A stretch of DNA of 64,000 nucleotides from Streptomyces sp. NRRL S-1022 (lineage in GTDB: Bacteria; Actinomycetota; Actinomycetes; Streptomycetales; Streptomycetaceae). Where the stretch lies: assembly GCF_000720135.1 (NCBI RefSeq), contig NZ_JOIU01000012.1, positions 278,493 through 342,492 of the forward strand, in the 5' to 3' direction. Of this stretch, positions 26,649-36,087 are shown piece by piece. Numbering within the stretch: the stretch's first letter is position 1; each line of letters starts with the position of its first letter. The position numbers and the translations under genes were made by a program. The notes under the pieces were generated by a model that made no database searches, was not told where the DNA came from, and saw only the letters and a list, made by a program, of their open reading frames with translations.

Positions 26649-28223
26649 TCAGCTCTTGCTGAGTTCCCAGAACCGGAACACCGTCGAGGCGTCCAGGCAG
26701 TACTCCAGGCCGTACACGCCGTCACGGACGACCGCGTACTGCTTGGCCTGCCACACCGGCAGGACGGGCAGTTCGGCGGCGACGATGTCCTGCAGCCTCC
26801 CGAAGTCCTTGTCGGTCGCGGCGCGGTCGCTCTGCGCGGCGGTGCCGGGGATCAGGGACTTGACGATGGTGCGGTTGCTGTAGTTGTTGTCCAGCACGTT
26901 GCCCTTGCCGAAGAAGGGGGCGGTGAAGTTGTCGGCGTCCGGGTAGTCCGGCACCCAGCCCTTCACGTACACGCCGTACTTGCCGGCGGCGATGTCCTTC
27001 TCGTACTGGTCGTACGCCACCGACTGGACGTCGGCGTCGAACAGGCCGCTGGCGTTGAGCTGGCCGGCGATCGCCTTCAGCTCCTCGTCGGTGGCGGGGC
27101 CGTAGCGGGACGGCGTGGACCACAGGGTGAGCTTGACCTTGCCGGTGACGCCGTCGGCGCGCAGTGCGGCGGCGGCCTTCTCCCGGGACGGGCGGGCGCC
27201 GTAGGTGTCGAAGAACGCGGTGTTGTGGCCCGCGATGCCCGCCGGGATGATCGAGTACAGCGCGGTGGCGGTGCCCTGGTAGACGTCCTGGATGAGGGCG
27301 TCGCGGTCGATGAGGTAGGCCATGGCCTTGCGGACGCCGAGCTTGCCGGCCACCGGGTCCTTCATGTTGAAGACCAGGTGCTGGACCTCGGCGCTGCTGC
27401 CCTCGATGACGTCGACGCCCTTGTCGTCCTTCTGCTGGTCGAGCTGGGCGATGTCGGAGGCGGTCAGGCCGCGGTAGGCGATGTCGACGCCGCCGTCGAG
27501 GAGGGCCTGCTTCAGGGCGGTGCGGTCGCCGTGGAAGAACTTCAGGGTGACGCCGGAGTTCTTGACCTTGGCGGTGCCCTGGTAGTTGCCGTTGACGGAG
27601 AAGACCGCCTGGTCCTTGTCGAAGGAGTCCAGCTTGTACGGGCCGGAGCCGACGGCCTGGTGGTCGGTGCGCAGGCCGTTCGCGTCGTACTGGCGGTGGT
27701 CCACGATGGAACCGGCGCCGGAGGCGATCTTGCTGGGGAAGGTGGCGTCGGGCACCTTCAGGCGGAAGACGGCCGTCTTCGCGTCGGGTGTCTCGACCTT
27801 GCCGAGCATCGGGAACATGATCGCGGGACCGGCGGGGTCGTCGATCTTCAGCATGCGGTCGAAGGAGAACTTCACGTCCGCGGAGGTGAGGGCGTCACCG
27901 TTGCTGAACTTCAGGCCGTCCTTCAGCTCGCACTTGTAGACCATGGCCCGGGTGTCGGTGAAGCCGCACTGCTTCGCCAGTTCGGGCTGGGGTTCCGTCG
28001 CGCCCTTGGGGAAGCTGAGCAGCGACTGGAAGACGTTGTTGAACAACAGCCAGGAGCCGGGGTCGTAGCCGGATGCCGGGTCCGTGGCGAGGACGTCGTC
28101 GGACATCCCCATCACCACGGAGGAGCCGGTGCCCCCGGAGTCACCGGTCTCGGAGCCGCAGCCGGTCAACAGGCCGGAGGCCAGCCCCGCCACGAGGGGC
28201 AGGACTGGCCACTGGGTGCGCAT
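26649..28223 (-). CDS. Peptide/solute-binding lipoprotein (SBP family 5), copy 1
   Basis: ABC-importer extracellular binding protein, 524 aa. Signal peptide with lipobox LLTGC (C22), then a two-lobe fold with the family-5 signature segments FSNGDALTSADVKFSFDRML and AGHNTAFFDTYG. ATG 28223 is the start where the signal peptide begins; the ribosome site is weak (AAGTGA). It lies directly after a paralogue (copy 2) with the same domain plan. No permease or ATPase genes flank it, so it must serve a transporter encoded elsewhere. Confidence 0.9.
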   Translation of the reverse strand: MRTQWPVLPLVAGLASGLLTGCGSETGDSGGTGSSVVMGMSDDVLATDPASGYDPGSWLLFNNVFQSLLSFPKGATEPQPELAKQCGFTDTRAMVYKCELKDGLKFSNGDALTSADVKFSFDRMLKIDDPAGPAIMFPMLGKVETPDAKTAVFRLKVPDATFPSKIASGAGSIVDHRQYDANGLRTDHQAVGSGPYKLDSFDKDQAVFSVNGNYQGTAKVKNSGVTLKFFHGDRTALKQALLDGGVDIAYRGLTASDIAQLDQQKDDKGVDVIEGSSAEVQHLVFNMKDPVAGKLGVRKAMAYLIDRDALIQDVYQGTATALYSIIPAGIAGHNTAFFDTYGARPSREKAAAALRADGVTGKVKLTLWSTPSRYGPATDEELKAIAGQLNASGLFDADVQSVAYDQYEKDIAAGKYGVYVKGWVPDYPDADNFTAPFFGKGNVLDNNYSNRTIVKSLIPGTAAQSDRAATDKDFGRLQDIVAAELPVLPVWQAKQYAVVRDGVYGLEYCLDASTVFRFWELSKS

Positions 28224-28292
28224 GTTCACTTGAAATGTGCCTTGTCGTCGGTTCGTCAGCCCGGGGCCGCCGTCCCTGGTCCCGGGCACCGG

Positions 28293-28326
28293 GCACCGGG
28301 GCCGCGCCGTGCTCGGCCCCGGGTGC
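28293..28326 (-). terminator. Hairpin between the two binding-protein genes
   Basis: GCACCGGGGCCG (28293-28304) pairs with 28314-28326, with one bulged G. It may attenuate read-through from copy 2 into copy 1. Confidence 0.45.
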
Positions 28327-28335
28327 GGAGAGCCG

Positions 28336-29940
28336 TCAGCCGCTCACACCGCGGCCGAGCTCCCACAGCTGGAGCGTCGAAAGGGAGTTCAGGGCGTAGG
28401 CCACGCCCGTGATGTCGTCCCGTGCGGCGACGTACTGCTTGCCCTGCCACAGCGGCAGCACCGGAACGTCCTCGGCGGTGATGTCCTGGATCTCGGTCAG
28501 GCTCTTGGACGCGCCGAGCCGGTCGGCCTCGCGGCGGGACTGCGGGATCAGCGTGCGCTGGATGGTGCTGTTGTTGTACGGCGAGCCGAGGGTGTTGTTC
28601 TTGTCGAGGAAGGGCGCGATGAAGTTGTCGGCGTCCGGGAAGTCGGGGAACCAGCCCATCCCGTAGACGTCGTACTGGCCCTTCTGCTCGGCGGGCCGGA
28701 AGGTCTTCCAGGGGTGGCCCTCGATGGAGGCGTCGAACAGGCCGCTGTCGTTGAGCTGCTTCTGCAGGATCTCGAACTCCTGCTTGGTGGCCGAGCCGTA
28801 GTGGTCGGTCGTGTAGTGCAGGGTCAGCTTCACGGGGGTGGTGATGGCGGCCTTGGTGAGCAGTTCCTTGGCCTTGGCGACGCTGGGGTTGCCGTACTTG
28901 TTGAAGAACGAGTTGGAGTGGCCGGTGACGGTGGCCGGGACCATCGAGTACAGCGGTTCGGCCTGGGTGCCGTAGACCTTGGAGACCAGTTCGCCGCGGT
29001 TGATGAGCTGGGCCATGGCCTGGCGTACGGCCTTGGACTTGACGCTGGTGGCGTCGGTGTTGAAGGCGAGGTAGCGGATCTCCAGGCCCGGCATGTCGAC
29101 CAGGTCGGCGTTCTTGTCGCTGCCGGAGTCCAGCTTCTGGATCTGCGCGGGCGACATGGTGCGGGTCATGACGTCGATGTCGCCCTTGTCGATCGCGGTG
29201 CTCATGGCGTCGGCGTCGGGGAAGGAGCGCAGCTCGACCTTGTCGTTGTTCACCGTCACGCTGCCCTTGTAGGAGGGGTTCTTGGTGAAGGTGGCGCTGA
29301 CGATCGCGTCGTCCTTGACGTCGGCCTGGAGGGTGTAGGGGCCGGACCCGTCGATCTCGAAGCCGTCCCGGAGCTTGTCCTTCTGGTAGTCCTTCGGGTT
29401 CACGATGCCCGCGACCGGGGTGGACAGCTTGAACGGGAAGGTGGCGTCGGCCGTCTTCAGGTGGAAGACGACCTCGCGGTCACCCTGCGTCTCGATGGTG
29501 TCGATCGTGTTCAGCAGGGCGGAGACACCGCTGTCGGCGTTGATGCGCAGCGCACGGTCGATGGAGTACTTGACGTCCTGGGCGGTCACCTGGTCGCCGC
29601 TGGCGAACTTCAGGCCCTCGCGCAGCTTGCAGGCGTAGCGCTCGCTGCCGCTGTCGGTGAAGGAGCAGCTCTCGGCGGCGTCCGGGATCGGCTGGCCGTC
29701 GCCCTTGGGCTGGGCCATCAGGGTCTGCACGGTCTGGCGCAGGATGTTCCACGTGCCGACGTCGTAGGCGAAGGCCGGGTCGAGGGGCGCCGGTACTTCC
29801 TTGGTGGCCGTGAACTGGTCCGTGGTACCGACGACGATGGCGTCACCGCTCTTGCTCCCGCTGTCGGATCCGCCGCACGCGGCGAGAACCGGGGTGAGCA
29901 GGCCGGCCACCGCCGGCAGCACCAAAGTCTTGCGGTTCAT
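28336..29940 (-). CDS. Peptide/solute-binding lipoprotein (SBP family 5), copy 2
   Basis: 534 aa paralogue of the next gene downstream. Signal peptide with lipobox VLAAC (C22); signature segments FASGDQVTAQDVKYSIDRAL and FPDFPDADNFIAPFL are shared with copy 1 (PDYPDADNFTAPFF). ATG 29940 has GGAG about 10 bases upstream. Tandem duplication followed by divergence is the simplest origin. No transporter partners in the window. Confidence 0.9.
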   Translation of the reverse strand: MNRKTLVLPAVAGLLTPVLAACGGSDSGSKSGDAIVVGTTDQFTATKEVPAPLDPAFAYDVGTWNILRQTVQTLMAQPKGDGQPIPDAAESCSFTDSGSERYACKLREGLKFASGDQVTAQDVKYSIDRALRINADSGVSALLNTIDTIETQGDREVVFHLKTADATFPFKLSTPVAGIVNPKDYQKDKLRDGFEIDGSGPYTLQADVKDDAIVSATFTKNPSYKGSVTVNNDKVELRSFPDADAMSTAIDKGDIDVMTRTMSPAQIQKLDSGSDKNADLVDMPGLEIRYLAFNTDATSVKSKAVRQAMAQLINRGELVSKVYGTQAEPLYSMVPATVTGHSNSFFNKYGNPSVAKAKELLTKAAITTPVKLTLHYTTDHYGSATKQEFEILQKQLNDSGLFDASIEGHPWKTFRPAEQKGQYDVYGMGWFPDFPDADNFIAPFLDKNNTLGSPYNNSTIQRTLIPQSRREADRLGASKSLTEIQDITAEDVPVLPLWQGKQYVAARDDITGVAYALNSLSTLQLWELGRGVSG

Positions 29941-30034
29941 GCGGGAGTTTCTCCAGAGCTGTTCGGTTCCGTGTACCCGGCATGCATGGGTGGTGCGGCG
30001 GATCACGGGGGTTCGCGGCGATGTTCTCGCGACG

Positions 30035-30064
30035 AGATTAGTCCGCGCCCGCAGGCCGGTTCAC
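30035..30064 (-). promoter_or_regulatory. Promoter candidate for the binding-protein genes
   Basis: TAATCT (minus strand, 30040-30035) is a good -10; GTGAAC 18 bases upstream is a weak -35. The transcript would have about 85 bases of leader. The rest of 29941-30374 (434 bases) is lower in GC and holds no supported gene. Confidence 0.4.
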
Positions 30065-30312
30065 AGCGCCGTGAGCTGACCCCCCATCACGCAGTGGAAC
30101 CGGCCGCGGACACACCGAAAACCCGACAGCGGCATGATTAGTGCAGCGTCTCCCCAATCAGGACACAAGGTGCCGCCGTTTCTCCCCCTCCAGGGTGGGC
30201 CAGCACACATGGCCAACGTTGTCGAGCCGCTCCGGCGTGAGGAACGTCACACCCCCAACTGTGCCGCCGGTCAGCAGAATTCGGCCGGTCGACCAGCTCG
30301 TTAATTCCCTCA

Positions 30313-30347
30313 GGGTGTAGTTCCCCGGAAATGCGTCCGGCACACCC
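30313..30347 (-). terminator. Hairpin after the HAD hydrolase
   Basis: GGGTGT (30313-30318) pairs with ACACCC (30342-30347), with CCGG/CCGG inside. Weak but correctly placed about 28 bases past the stop. Confidence 0.4.
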
Positions 30348-30374
30348 AAAGGGCATTGCACGCTGGGTGAACGG

Positions 30375-31076
30375 CTAGCGCATTTCCGTCATCAGGCCGC
30401 GGAGAAATGCCAGGTCGACCTCTTCCAGAGAGGAGACGACGGTGCGCCCGGCGGCCGGGCCGATGGGCGCGACGGAGGGTACGGCGACCACCCGGCAGCC
30501 CGCGGCCTCGGCGGCGGCGACCCCGGTCGCGGTGTCCTCGACGACGGCGCATCTGGCCGGATCCGCACCGAGGCCCGCCGCGGCGAGCAGGTACGGGTCC
30601 GGGAACGGCTTGGTGCGGGTGACCTCGTCGCCGGCGATGGACAGGCGGAAGTGGTGCGGGCCCAGCACCGACAGCACACGGTCGATGATGCGCCGGTGGG
30701 ATGCGGAGACCAGGGCGGTCGGGATCTCGTACTCGGACAGCTCGGCGAGGAGCCGGGCGGCGCCGGGCATCAGCGGCAGGGTGCGGCCGATGCGGTCCTC
30801 GAAGCCCTCGTTCAGCAGCACCATCAGCTCGGCGAGGGTGATGTCGGCGCCGGTCGCCTCGATGAGGAAGCCGGCGCTGCGGGTCATGGGGCCGCCGACC
30901 ACGACGTGCCGCCAGGTCTCGTCCAGGGTGTGTCCGAGGGAGGCGAAGACCTCCCGCTCGACGTCCCACCAGAAACCCTCGGTGTCCACCAGAGTGCCGT
31001 CCATGTCGAGCAGCACCGCCTGCAGGGCGGAGCCTTCGCCCGTACGGGTTCCTAGCGCGGGGACCGTGCTGGTCAT
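30375..31076 (-). CDS. HAD-superfamily phosphatase
   Basis: 233 aa, subfamily IA like phosphoglycolate phosphatase or beta-phosphoglucomutase. Motif I LLDMDGTLVDTE (nucleophile and acid Asp), motif II VSAS, motif III lysine in TRTKPFPDPY, motif IV VVEDTATG. A helical cap lies between motifs I and II. ATG 31076 has AAGGAGG 9 bases upstream. It lies after metH on the same strand, but a strong hairpin intervenes. Substrate unknown. Confidence 0.9.
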   Translation of the reverse strand: MTSTVPALGTRTGEGSALQAVLLDMDGTLVDTEGFWWDVEREVFASLGHTLDETWRHVVVGGPMTRSAGFLIEATGADITLAELMVLLNEGFEDRIGRTLPLMPGAARLLAELSEYEIPTALVSASHRRIIDRVLSVLGPHHFRLSIAGDEVTRTKPFPDPYLLAAAGLGADPARCAVVEDTATGVAAAEAAGCRVVAVPSVAPIGPAAGRTVVSSLEEVDLAFLRGLMTEMR

Positions 31077-31102
31077 CCTGGCGCACCTCCTTGAGGGACG
31101 AC

Positions 31103-31133
31103 CAGGCCGGTTCCCGGGCGGGGAACCGGCCTG
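31103..31133 (-). terminator. Terminator after metH
   Basis: Perfect 13-bp stem (31103-31115 with 31121-31133) around a 5-nt loop. Confidence 0.75.
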
Positions 31134-31187
31134 CAGTGGACCGACCAGTGTACGACTTATCCGATCAGCGTGCTGCTGAGACACGCG

Positions 31188-34100
31188 TCACCGTGCGTTG
31201 AAGTACTTCGCCTCCGGGTGGTGGATCACGATGGCGTCCGTGGACTGCTCCGGGTGCAGCTGGAACTCCTCGGACAGGTGCACGCCGATCCGCTCCGGCC
31301 GGAGCAGCTCCGCGATCTTGGCGCGGTCCTCCAGGTCGGGGCAGGCGCCGTAGCCGAGGGAGAAGCGGGCGCCCCGGTACTTCAGGTCGAACATGTCCTG
31401 GATGTCGGCGGGGTCCTCGCCGGCGAAGCCGAGTTCGGCGCGGACACGGGCGTGCCAGTACTCGGCCAGGGCCTCGGCCAGCTGGACGGACAGGCCGTGC
31501 AGTTCGAGGTAGTCGCGGTAGGCGTTGGCCTCGAAGAGCTTGGCCGTCTCCTCGCCGATGCGGGAGCCGACGGTGACGACCTGGAGGCCGACCACATCGG
31601 TCTCGCCGGACTCCTCCGGGCGGAAGAAGTCCGCCAGGCACAGGCGCCGGCCGCGGCGCTGGCGCGGGAAGGTGAAGCGGGTCCGCTCGTTGCCCCGGTC
31701 GTCCAGGATGATCAGGTCGTCGTCCTTGGAGACGCAGGGGAAGTAGCCGTAGACGACCGCCGCCTCCAGGAGGTTGTCGGTCTGCAGCCGGTCGAGCAGG
31801 CCGCGCAGCCGGGGCCGGCCCTCGGTCTCGACCAGTTCCTCGTAGGTCGGGCCCTCGCCGGTGCGGGCCTGCTTCAGCCCCCACTGGCCCTTGAACAGCG
31901 CGCCCTCGTCCAGCCAGCTCGCGTACTCCTTGAGCTGGATGCCCTTGACGATGCGGGTGTCCCAGAACGGCGGGGTCGGCACGGGGTTGTCGGTGGCGAC
32001 GTCGGAGCGGACATGGCCCTCCTCGGGCCGCTCCTCGGTCGGCACGGCGGCGGTGGCCCGGACCCGGCGCTGCCGCAGCTCGGGCAGCTTCGCGCCGGGG
32101 ACGCCCCGCTTGACGCCGATCAGGGCGTCCATGAGGCGCAGGCCCTCGAAGGCGTCGCGGGCGTAGCGGACCTCGCCCTCGTAGATCTCGTGCAGGTCCT
32201 GCTCGACGTAGGCACGGGTGAGGGCGGCGCCGCCGAGGATGACCGGGAAGCGGGCGCCGAGGCCGCGCTGGTTCAGCTCCTCCAGGTTCTCCTTCATGAT
32301 CACCGTGGACTTGACCAGCAGCCCGGACATGCCGATGACGTCGGCCCGGTGCTCCTCGGCCGCCTCCAGGATCGCGGAGACGGGCTGCTTGATGCCCAGG
32401 TTGACGACGTTGTAGCCGTTGTTGGACAGGATGATGTCGACCAGGTTCTTGCCGATGTCGTGCACGTCGCCGCGCACGGTGGCCAGCACGATCGTGCCCT
32501 TGCCCTCGGCGTCCGACTTCTCCATGTGCGGTTCGAGGTGGGCGACGGCGGCCTTCATGACCTCGGCGGACTGCAGGACGAACGGCAGCTGCATCTGGCC
32601 CGAGCCGAACAGCTCGCCGACGACCTTCATGCCGTCCAGCAGGGTCTCGTTGACGATGTCGAGCGCCGGGCGGTCCTGGAGGGCCTGGTCGAGGTCGGCC
32701 TCCAGGCCGTTGCGCTCGCCGTCGATGATCCGGCGCTTCAGCCGCTCGTCCAGGGGCAGCGCGGCGAGTTCCTCGGCCTTGCCGGCCTTCAGGGACTTGG
32801 CCGTGGCGCCCTCGAAGAGCTGCATGAGCTTCTGGAGGGGGTCGTAGCCCTCGCTGCGGCGGTCGTGGATCAGGTCGAGGGCGGTCTGCACCTCTTCCTC
32901 GCTGAACCGGGCGATCGGCAGGATCTTGGAGGCGTGCACGATCGCCGAGTCCAGGCCCGCCTTGACGCACTCGTCCAGGAAGACGGAGTTGAGCAGGATG
33001 CGGGCGGCCGGGTTGAGGCCGAAGGAGATGTTCGACAGGCCCAGCGTGGTCTGCACCGCCGGGTGCCGGCGCTTCAGCTCGCGGATCGCCTCGATGGTGG
33101 CGAGGCCGTCCTTGCGGGACTCCTCCTGACCGGTGCAGATGGTGAAGGTCAGGGTGTCGATGAGGATGTCCTCCTCGCGGATGCCCCAGTTCCCGGTCAG
33201 GTCGTCGATCAGCCGTTCGGCGATCTCGACCTTCTTCTCCGGGGTGCGGGCCTGGCCCTCCTCGTCGATGGTGAGCGCGATCAACGCGGCGCCGTGCTCC
33301 CGCGCCAGCTGCGTGACCTTGGCGAACCGGGAGTCGGGGCCGTCGCCGTCCTCGTAGTTCACCGAGTTGATCACCGCGCGGCCGCCGAGCTTCTCCAGGC
33401 CGGCCCGGATGACGTCGACCTCGGTGGAGTCCAGGACGATCGGCAGCGTGGAGGCGGTGGCGAAGCGGCCGGCCAGTTCCTCCATGTCGGCGACGCCGTC
33501 CCGGCCGACGTAGTCCACGCACAGGTCGAGCATGTGCGCGCCCTCGCGGATCTGCTCGCGGGCCATCTCCACGCAGTCGTCCCAGCGGCCCGCCAGCATG
33601 GCCTCGCGGAACTTCTTGGAGCCGTTGGCGTTGGTGCGCTCGCCGATGGCCAGGTAGGCGGTGTCCTGCCGGAACGGGACCGACTGGTACAGGGAGGCGG
33701 CGCCCGGCTCGGGGCGCGGGTCGCGCCCGCCGGGGGCGAGGTCCCGGACCCGCTCGACGACCTGGCGCAGGTGCTCGGGGGTGGTGCCGCAGCAGCCGCC
33801 GACCAGGGAGAGGCCGTACTCGCGGACGAAGGTCTCCTGCGCGTCGGCCAGCTCGGGCGCGCTCAGCGGGTAGTGGGCGCCGTTCTTGCCGAGGACGGGC
33901 AGGCCCGCGTTGGGCATGCAGGACAGGCGGACGCGCGACTGGCGGGCCAGGTAGCGCAGGTGCTCGCTCATCTCGGCGGGGCCGGTGGCGCAGTTCAGGC
34001 CGATCATGTCGATGCCGAGCGGCTCCAGCGCGGTCAGCGCGGCGCCGATCTCGGAGCCGAGCAGCATGGTGCCGGTGGTCTCCACGGTCACCGACACGAT

Positions 34101-34703
34101 CAGCGGCACCTCGTACCCGGCGGTCTCCATCGCCCGGCGGGCGGCGATCACGGAGGCCTTGGTCTGCAGGAGGTCCTGGGTCGTCTCCACCAGCAGGGCG
34201 TCGGCGCCGCCGGCGAGCAGGCCCTCGGCGTTCTGCTGGTAGGCGTCGCGGATGGCGGTGAAGGTGGTGTGGCCGAGGGTGGGCAGCTTGGTGCCCGGTC
34301 CCATCGAGCCCAGCACCCAGCGCTGCCGGCCGTCGCGGGCGGCGAACCCGTCCGCCGTCTCGCGGGCGATACGGGCGCCGGCCTCGGACAGCTCGGCGAC
34401 GCGTTCGGCGATGTCGTACTCGCCCAGTGCGCTCAGGTTGGCCCCGAAGGTGTTGGTCTCGACGCAGTCGACGCCCACGGAGAAGTAGGCCTCGTGGACG
34501 GAGCGGACGATGTCGGGGCGGGTGACGTTGAGGATCTCGTTGCAGCCCTCGAGGTGCTGGAAGTCTTCGAGGGTCGGCTCCTGTGCCTGGAGCATCGTGC
34601 CCATCGCTCCGTCGGCGACCACCACGCGGGTGGCGAGCGCCTCTCGGAGCGCGGACGCACGGGTCCGGCTGTCGGCGGAAGGGGACGTCGGCGACGAGGC
34701 CAT
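31188..34703 (-). CDS. metH: Cobalamin-dependent methionine synthase MetH
   Basis: Transfers methyl from methyltetrahydrofolate to homocysteine via methylcobalamin. 1171 aa, four modules in order: homocysteine-binding barrel with zinc cysteines in GLNCATG and GGCCGTTPEH; pterin-binding barrel (AIGERTNANGSKKF); cobalamin cap and B12 domain with DVHDIGKN, whose His ligates cobalt; and a C-terminal AdoMet reactivation domain (RFSLGYGACPD). ATG 34703 has AGGGAG 7 bases upstream. Divergent from gylR. I see no cobalamin riboswitch in the 279 bases upstream. Confidence 0.97.
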   Translation of the reverse strand: MASSPTSPSADSRTRASALREALATRVVVADGAMGTMLQAQEPTLEDFQHLEGCNEILNVTRPDIVRSVHEAYFSVGVDCVETNTFGANLSALGEYDIAERVAELSEAGARIARETADGFAARDGRQRWVLGSMGPGTKLPTLGHTTFTAIRDAYQQNAEGLLAGGADALLVETTQDLLQTKASVIAARRAMETAGYEVPLIVSVTVETTGTMLLGSEIGAALTALEPLGIDMIGLNCATGPAEMSEHLRYLARQSRVRLSCMPNAGLPVLGKNGAHYPLSAPELADAQETFVREYGLSLVGGCCGTTPEHLRQVVERVRDLAPGGRDPRPEPGAASLYQSVPFRQDTAYLAIGERTNANGSKKFREAMLAGRWDDCVEMAREQIREGAHMLDLCVDYVGRDGVADMEELAGRFATASTLPIVLDSTEVDVIRAGLEKLGGRAVINSVNYEDGDGPDSRFAKVTQLAREHGAALIALTIDEEGQARTPEKKVEIAERLIDDLTGNWGIREEDILIDTLTFTICTGQEESRKDGLATIEAIRELKRRHPAVQTTLGLSNISFGLNPAARILLNSVFLDECVKAGLDSAIVHASKILPIARFSEEEVQTALDLIHDRRSEGYDPLQKLMQLFEGATAKSLKAGKAEELAALPLDERLKRRIIDGERNGLEADLDQALQDRPALDIVNETLLDGMKVVGELFGSGQMQLPFVLQSAEVMKAAVAHLEPHMEKSDAEGKGTIVLATVRGDVHDIGKNLVDIILSNNGYNVVNLGIKQPVSAILEAAEEHRADVIGMSGLLVKSTVIMKENLEELNQRGLGARFPVILGGAALTRAYVEQDLHEIYEGEVRYARDAFEGLRLMDALIGVKRGVPGAKLPELRQRRVRATAAVPTEERPEEGHVRSDVATDNPVPTPPFWDTRIVKGIQLKEYASWLDEGALFKGQWGLKQARTGEGPTYEELVETEGRPRLRGLLDRLQTDNLLEAAVVYGYFPCVSKDDDLIILDDRGNERTRFTFPRQRRGRRLCLADFFRPEESGETDVVGLQVVTVGSRIGEETAKLFEANAYRDYLELHGLSVQLAEALAEYWHARVRAELGFAGEDPADIQDMFDLKYRGARFSLGYGACPDLEDRAKIAELLRPERIGVHLSEEFQLHPEQSTDAIVIHHPEAKYFNAR

Positions 34704-34895
34704 GTAGGGGCTCCCTGGGATGCGACGGCTGTCGGCTATGCGGCTTCCCCGGGGGCGGGGCGTGCCGCACGTGCGTCAGCGTAGCCCGCCGTCGGCTTGG
34801 ATGGGCACAGGCGTCCACGAGACGGACGCGGGTGGCCCTCGTGCGACGCGGAGATCACCCCGGATGTAACAGGTGTCGTCCGACCATTAGCGGGA

Positions 34896-34932
34896 GGTCG
34901 GCATCGACCGGTAGTGTTCGGCATTGCCGAAC
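34896..34932. promoter_or_regulatory. gylR operator candidates
   Basis: GTTCGGC-ATT-GCCGAAC (34916-34932) is a perfect 7-bp inverted repeat; 20 bp upstream is a related site GGTCGGCATCGACC (34896-34909). The 17-bp site recurs with 15/17 identity upstream of glpF, so it is the likely GylR binding site, giving autoregulation. Confidence 0.65.
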
Positions 34933-34982
34933 GGTGGCTTCCCACACCGTGGGTAGTCGAAGGGGACGGAGGCAGAACGGCG

Positions 34983-35747
34983 ATGGCACGGAACATCCAG
35001 TCGCTCGAACGGGCGGCGGCGATGCTGCGGCTGCTCGCGGGTGGCGAGCGACGGCTCGGCCTCTCGGACATCGCCTCGTCGCTGGGCCTCGCCAAGGGAA
35101 CCGCCCACGGCATACTGCGCACCCTCCAGCAGGAGGGGTTCGTGGAGCAGGACGACGCCTCCGGCCGCTACCAGCTGGGCGCGGAGCTGCTGCGCCTCGG
35201 CACCACCTATCTCGACGTGCACGAACTGCGCGCGCGGGCGCTGGTGTGGGCCGACGACCTGGCGCGGTCCAGCGGGGAGAGCGTGCACCTGGGCGTGCTG
35301 CACCAGCAGGGCGTGCTCATCGTGCACCACGTCTTCCGGCCCGACGACAGCCGGCAGGTGCTGGAGATCGGGGCCATGCAGCCCCTGCACTCGACGGCCC
35401 TGGGCAAGGTGCTCTCCGCCTACGACCCGGTGGCGCACAGCGAGGCGCTGGAGGCGGACCGCAAGCCCTTCACCGACCGCACGGTGTGCGATCCCGGCGA
35501 CTTCGAGCACCTCCTCGACATCACGCGCGCGCGTGGCTACGCGGCCGACGTGGAGGAGACCTGGGAGGGCGTGGCCTCGATCGCCGCACCCATCCACGAC
35601 CGGCGCCGGATGCCCGTGGGCGCGGTCGGCATCACCGGCGCCGTGGAGCGGCTGTGCCGGGACGGCGAGCTGCGCCCCGAGCTGATCGCGGCGGTGCGCG
35701 ACTGTGCCCGCGCGGTGTCGCGGGACCTGGGCGCCGGGCGGTTCTGA
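34983..35747 (+). CDS. gylR: Glycerol operon regulator GylR (IclR family)
   Basis: 254 aa repressor of glycerol catabolism. N-terminal winged helix (LGLSDIASSLGLAKGTAHGIL) and C-terminal IclR effector domain (LGVLHQQGVLIVHHV, HSTALGKVLSAYDP). ATG 34983 follows GGAGG by 10 bases. It lies just upstream of glpF-glpK-glpD in the same direction, as in the S. coelicolor gyl locus, where glycerol 3-phosphate is the likely inducer. Confidence 0.93.
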   Translation: MARNIQSLERAAAMLRLLAGGERRLGLSDIASSLGLAKGTAHGILRTLQQEGFVEQDDASGRYQLGAELLRLGTTYLDVHELRARALVWADDLARSSGESVHLGVLHQQGVLIVHHVFRPDDSRQVLEIGAMQPLHSTALGKVLSAYDPVAHSEALEADRKPFTDRTVCDPGDFEHLLDITRARGYAADVEETWEGVASIAAPIHDRRRMPVGAVGITGAVERLCRDGELRPELIAAVRDCARAVSRDLGAGRF

Positions 35748-35941
35748 CCGGCGGGACGACGTGTGACGACCGGGACGCCAGGCGGCGTTCCGGTCGTCGC
35801 CCTACCCTGAAATGGACAAAAGGGGCTAGATCACACGTCCAGGCACGAAGGTCGATAACCCGCAGCGATCAATAACGATCCTGTTTTCGATAACAGAACT
35901 CTTGACGCACGCGTAACGCCGCAGCAAGACTCCCGTCCATC

Positions 35942-35983
35942 GGTCGGCATTGTCGAACACCTACCGGCAATACGCGCTAGAGT
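35942..35983 (+). promoter_or_regulatory. glp operon promoter and GylR site
   Basis: GGTCGGCATTGTCGAAC (35942-35958) matches the gylR operator at 15 of 17 bases. TAGAGT (35978-35983) is a possible -10 just downstream, so repressor binding would overlap the -35 region. A second possible promoter is TTGACG (35902-35907) with AAGACT (35926-35931), preceded by CTGTT-N6-AACAG at 35881-35896. A leader hairpin lies at 36030-36054. The gap 35748-36087 holds no gene. Confidence 0.6.
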
Positions 35984-36087
35984 GTGACAACGCCAAGGGC
36001 CGGCATCGCTCTCACCCCCGAGGGCGCCTGAACCCCCGGTGGGACCCGGGGTTCGGCTTCCCTGGACGAAGGACAAAGGAGTCGCGG

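Noticed and set aside
30158..30361. 67-codon minus-strand frame in the gap before the HAD gene
   Set aside because: Codon use is untypical (TTA, GTT, CCT, CAA), no ribosome site and no recognisable family; more likely promoter DNA.
34704..34982. Possible cobalamin or SAH riboswitch ahead of metH
   Set aside because: No B12-box or SAH-element core could be read in the 279 bases; a covariance-model search would settle it.
36030..36054. Hairpin in the glpF leader as an attenuator or riboswitch
   Set aside because: Seven pairs plus a mismatch only, no T tract and no competing structure; GylR control explains regulation.
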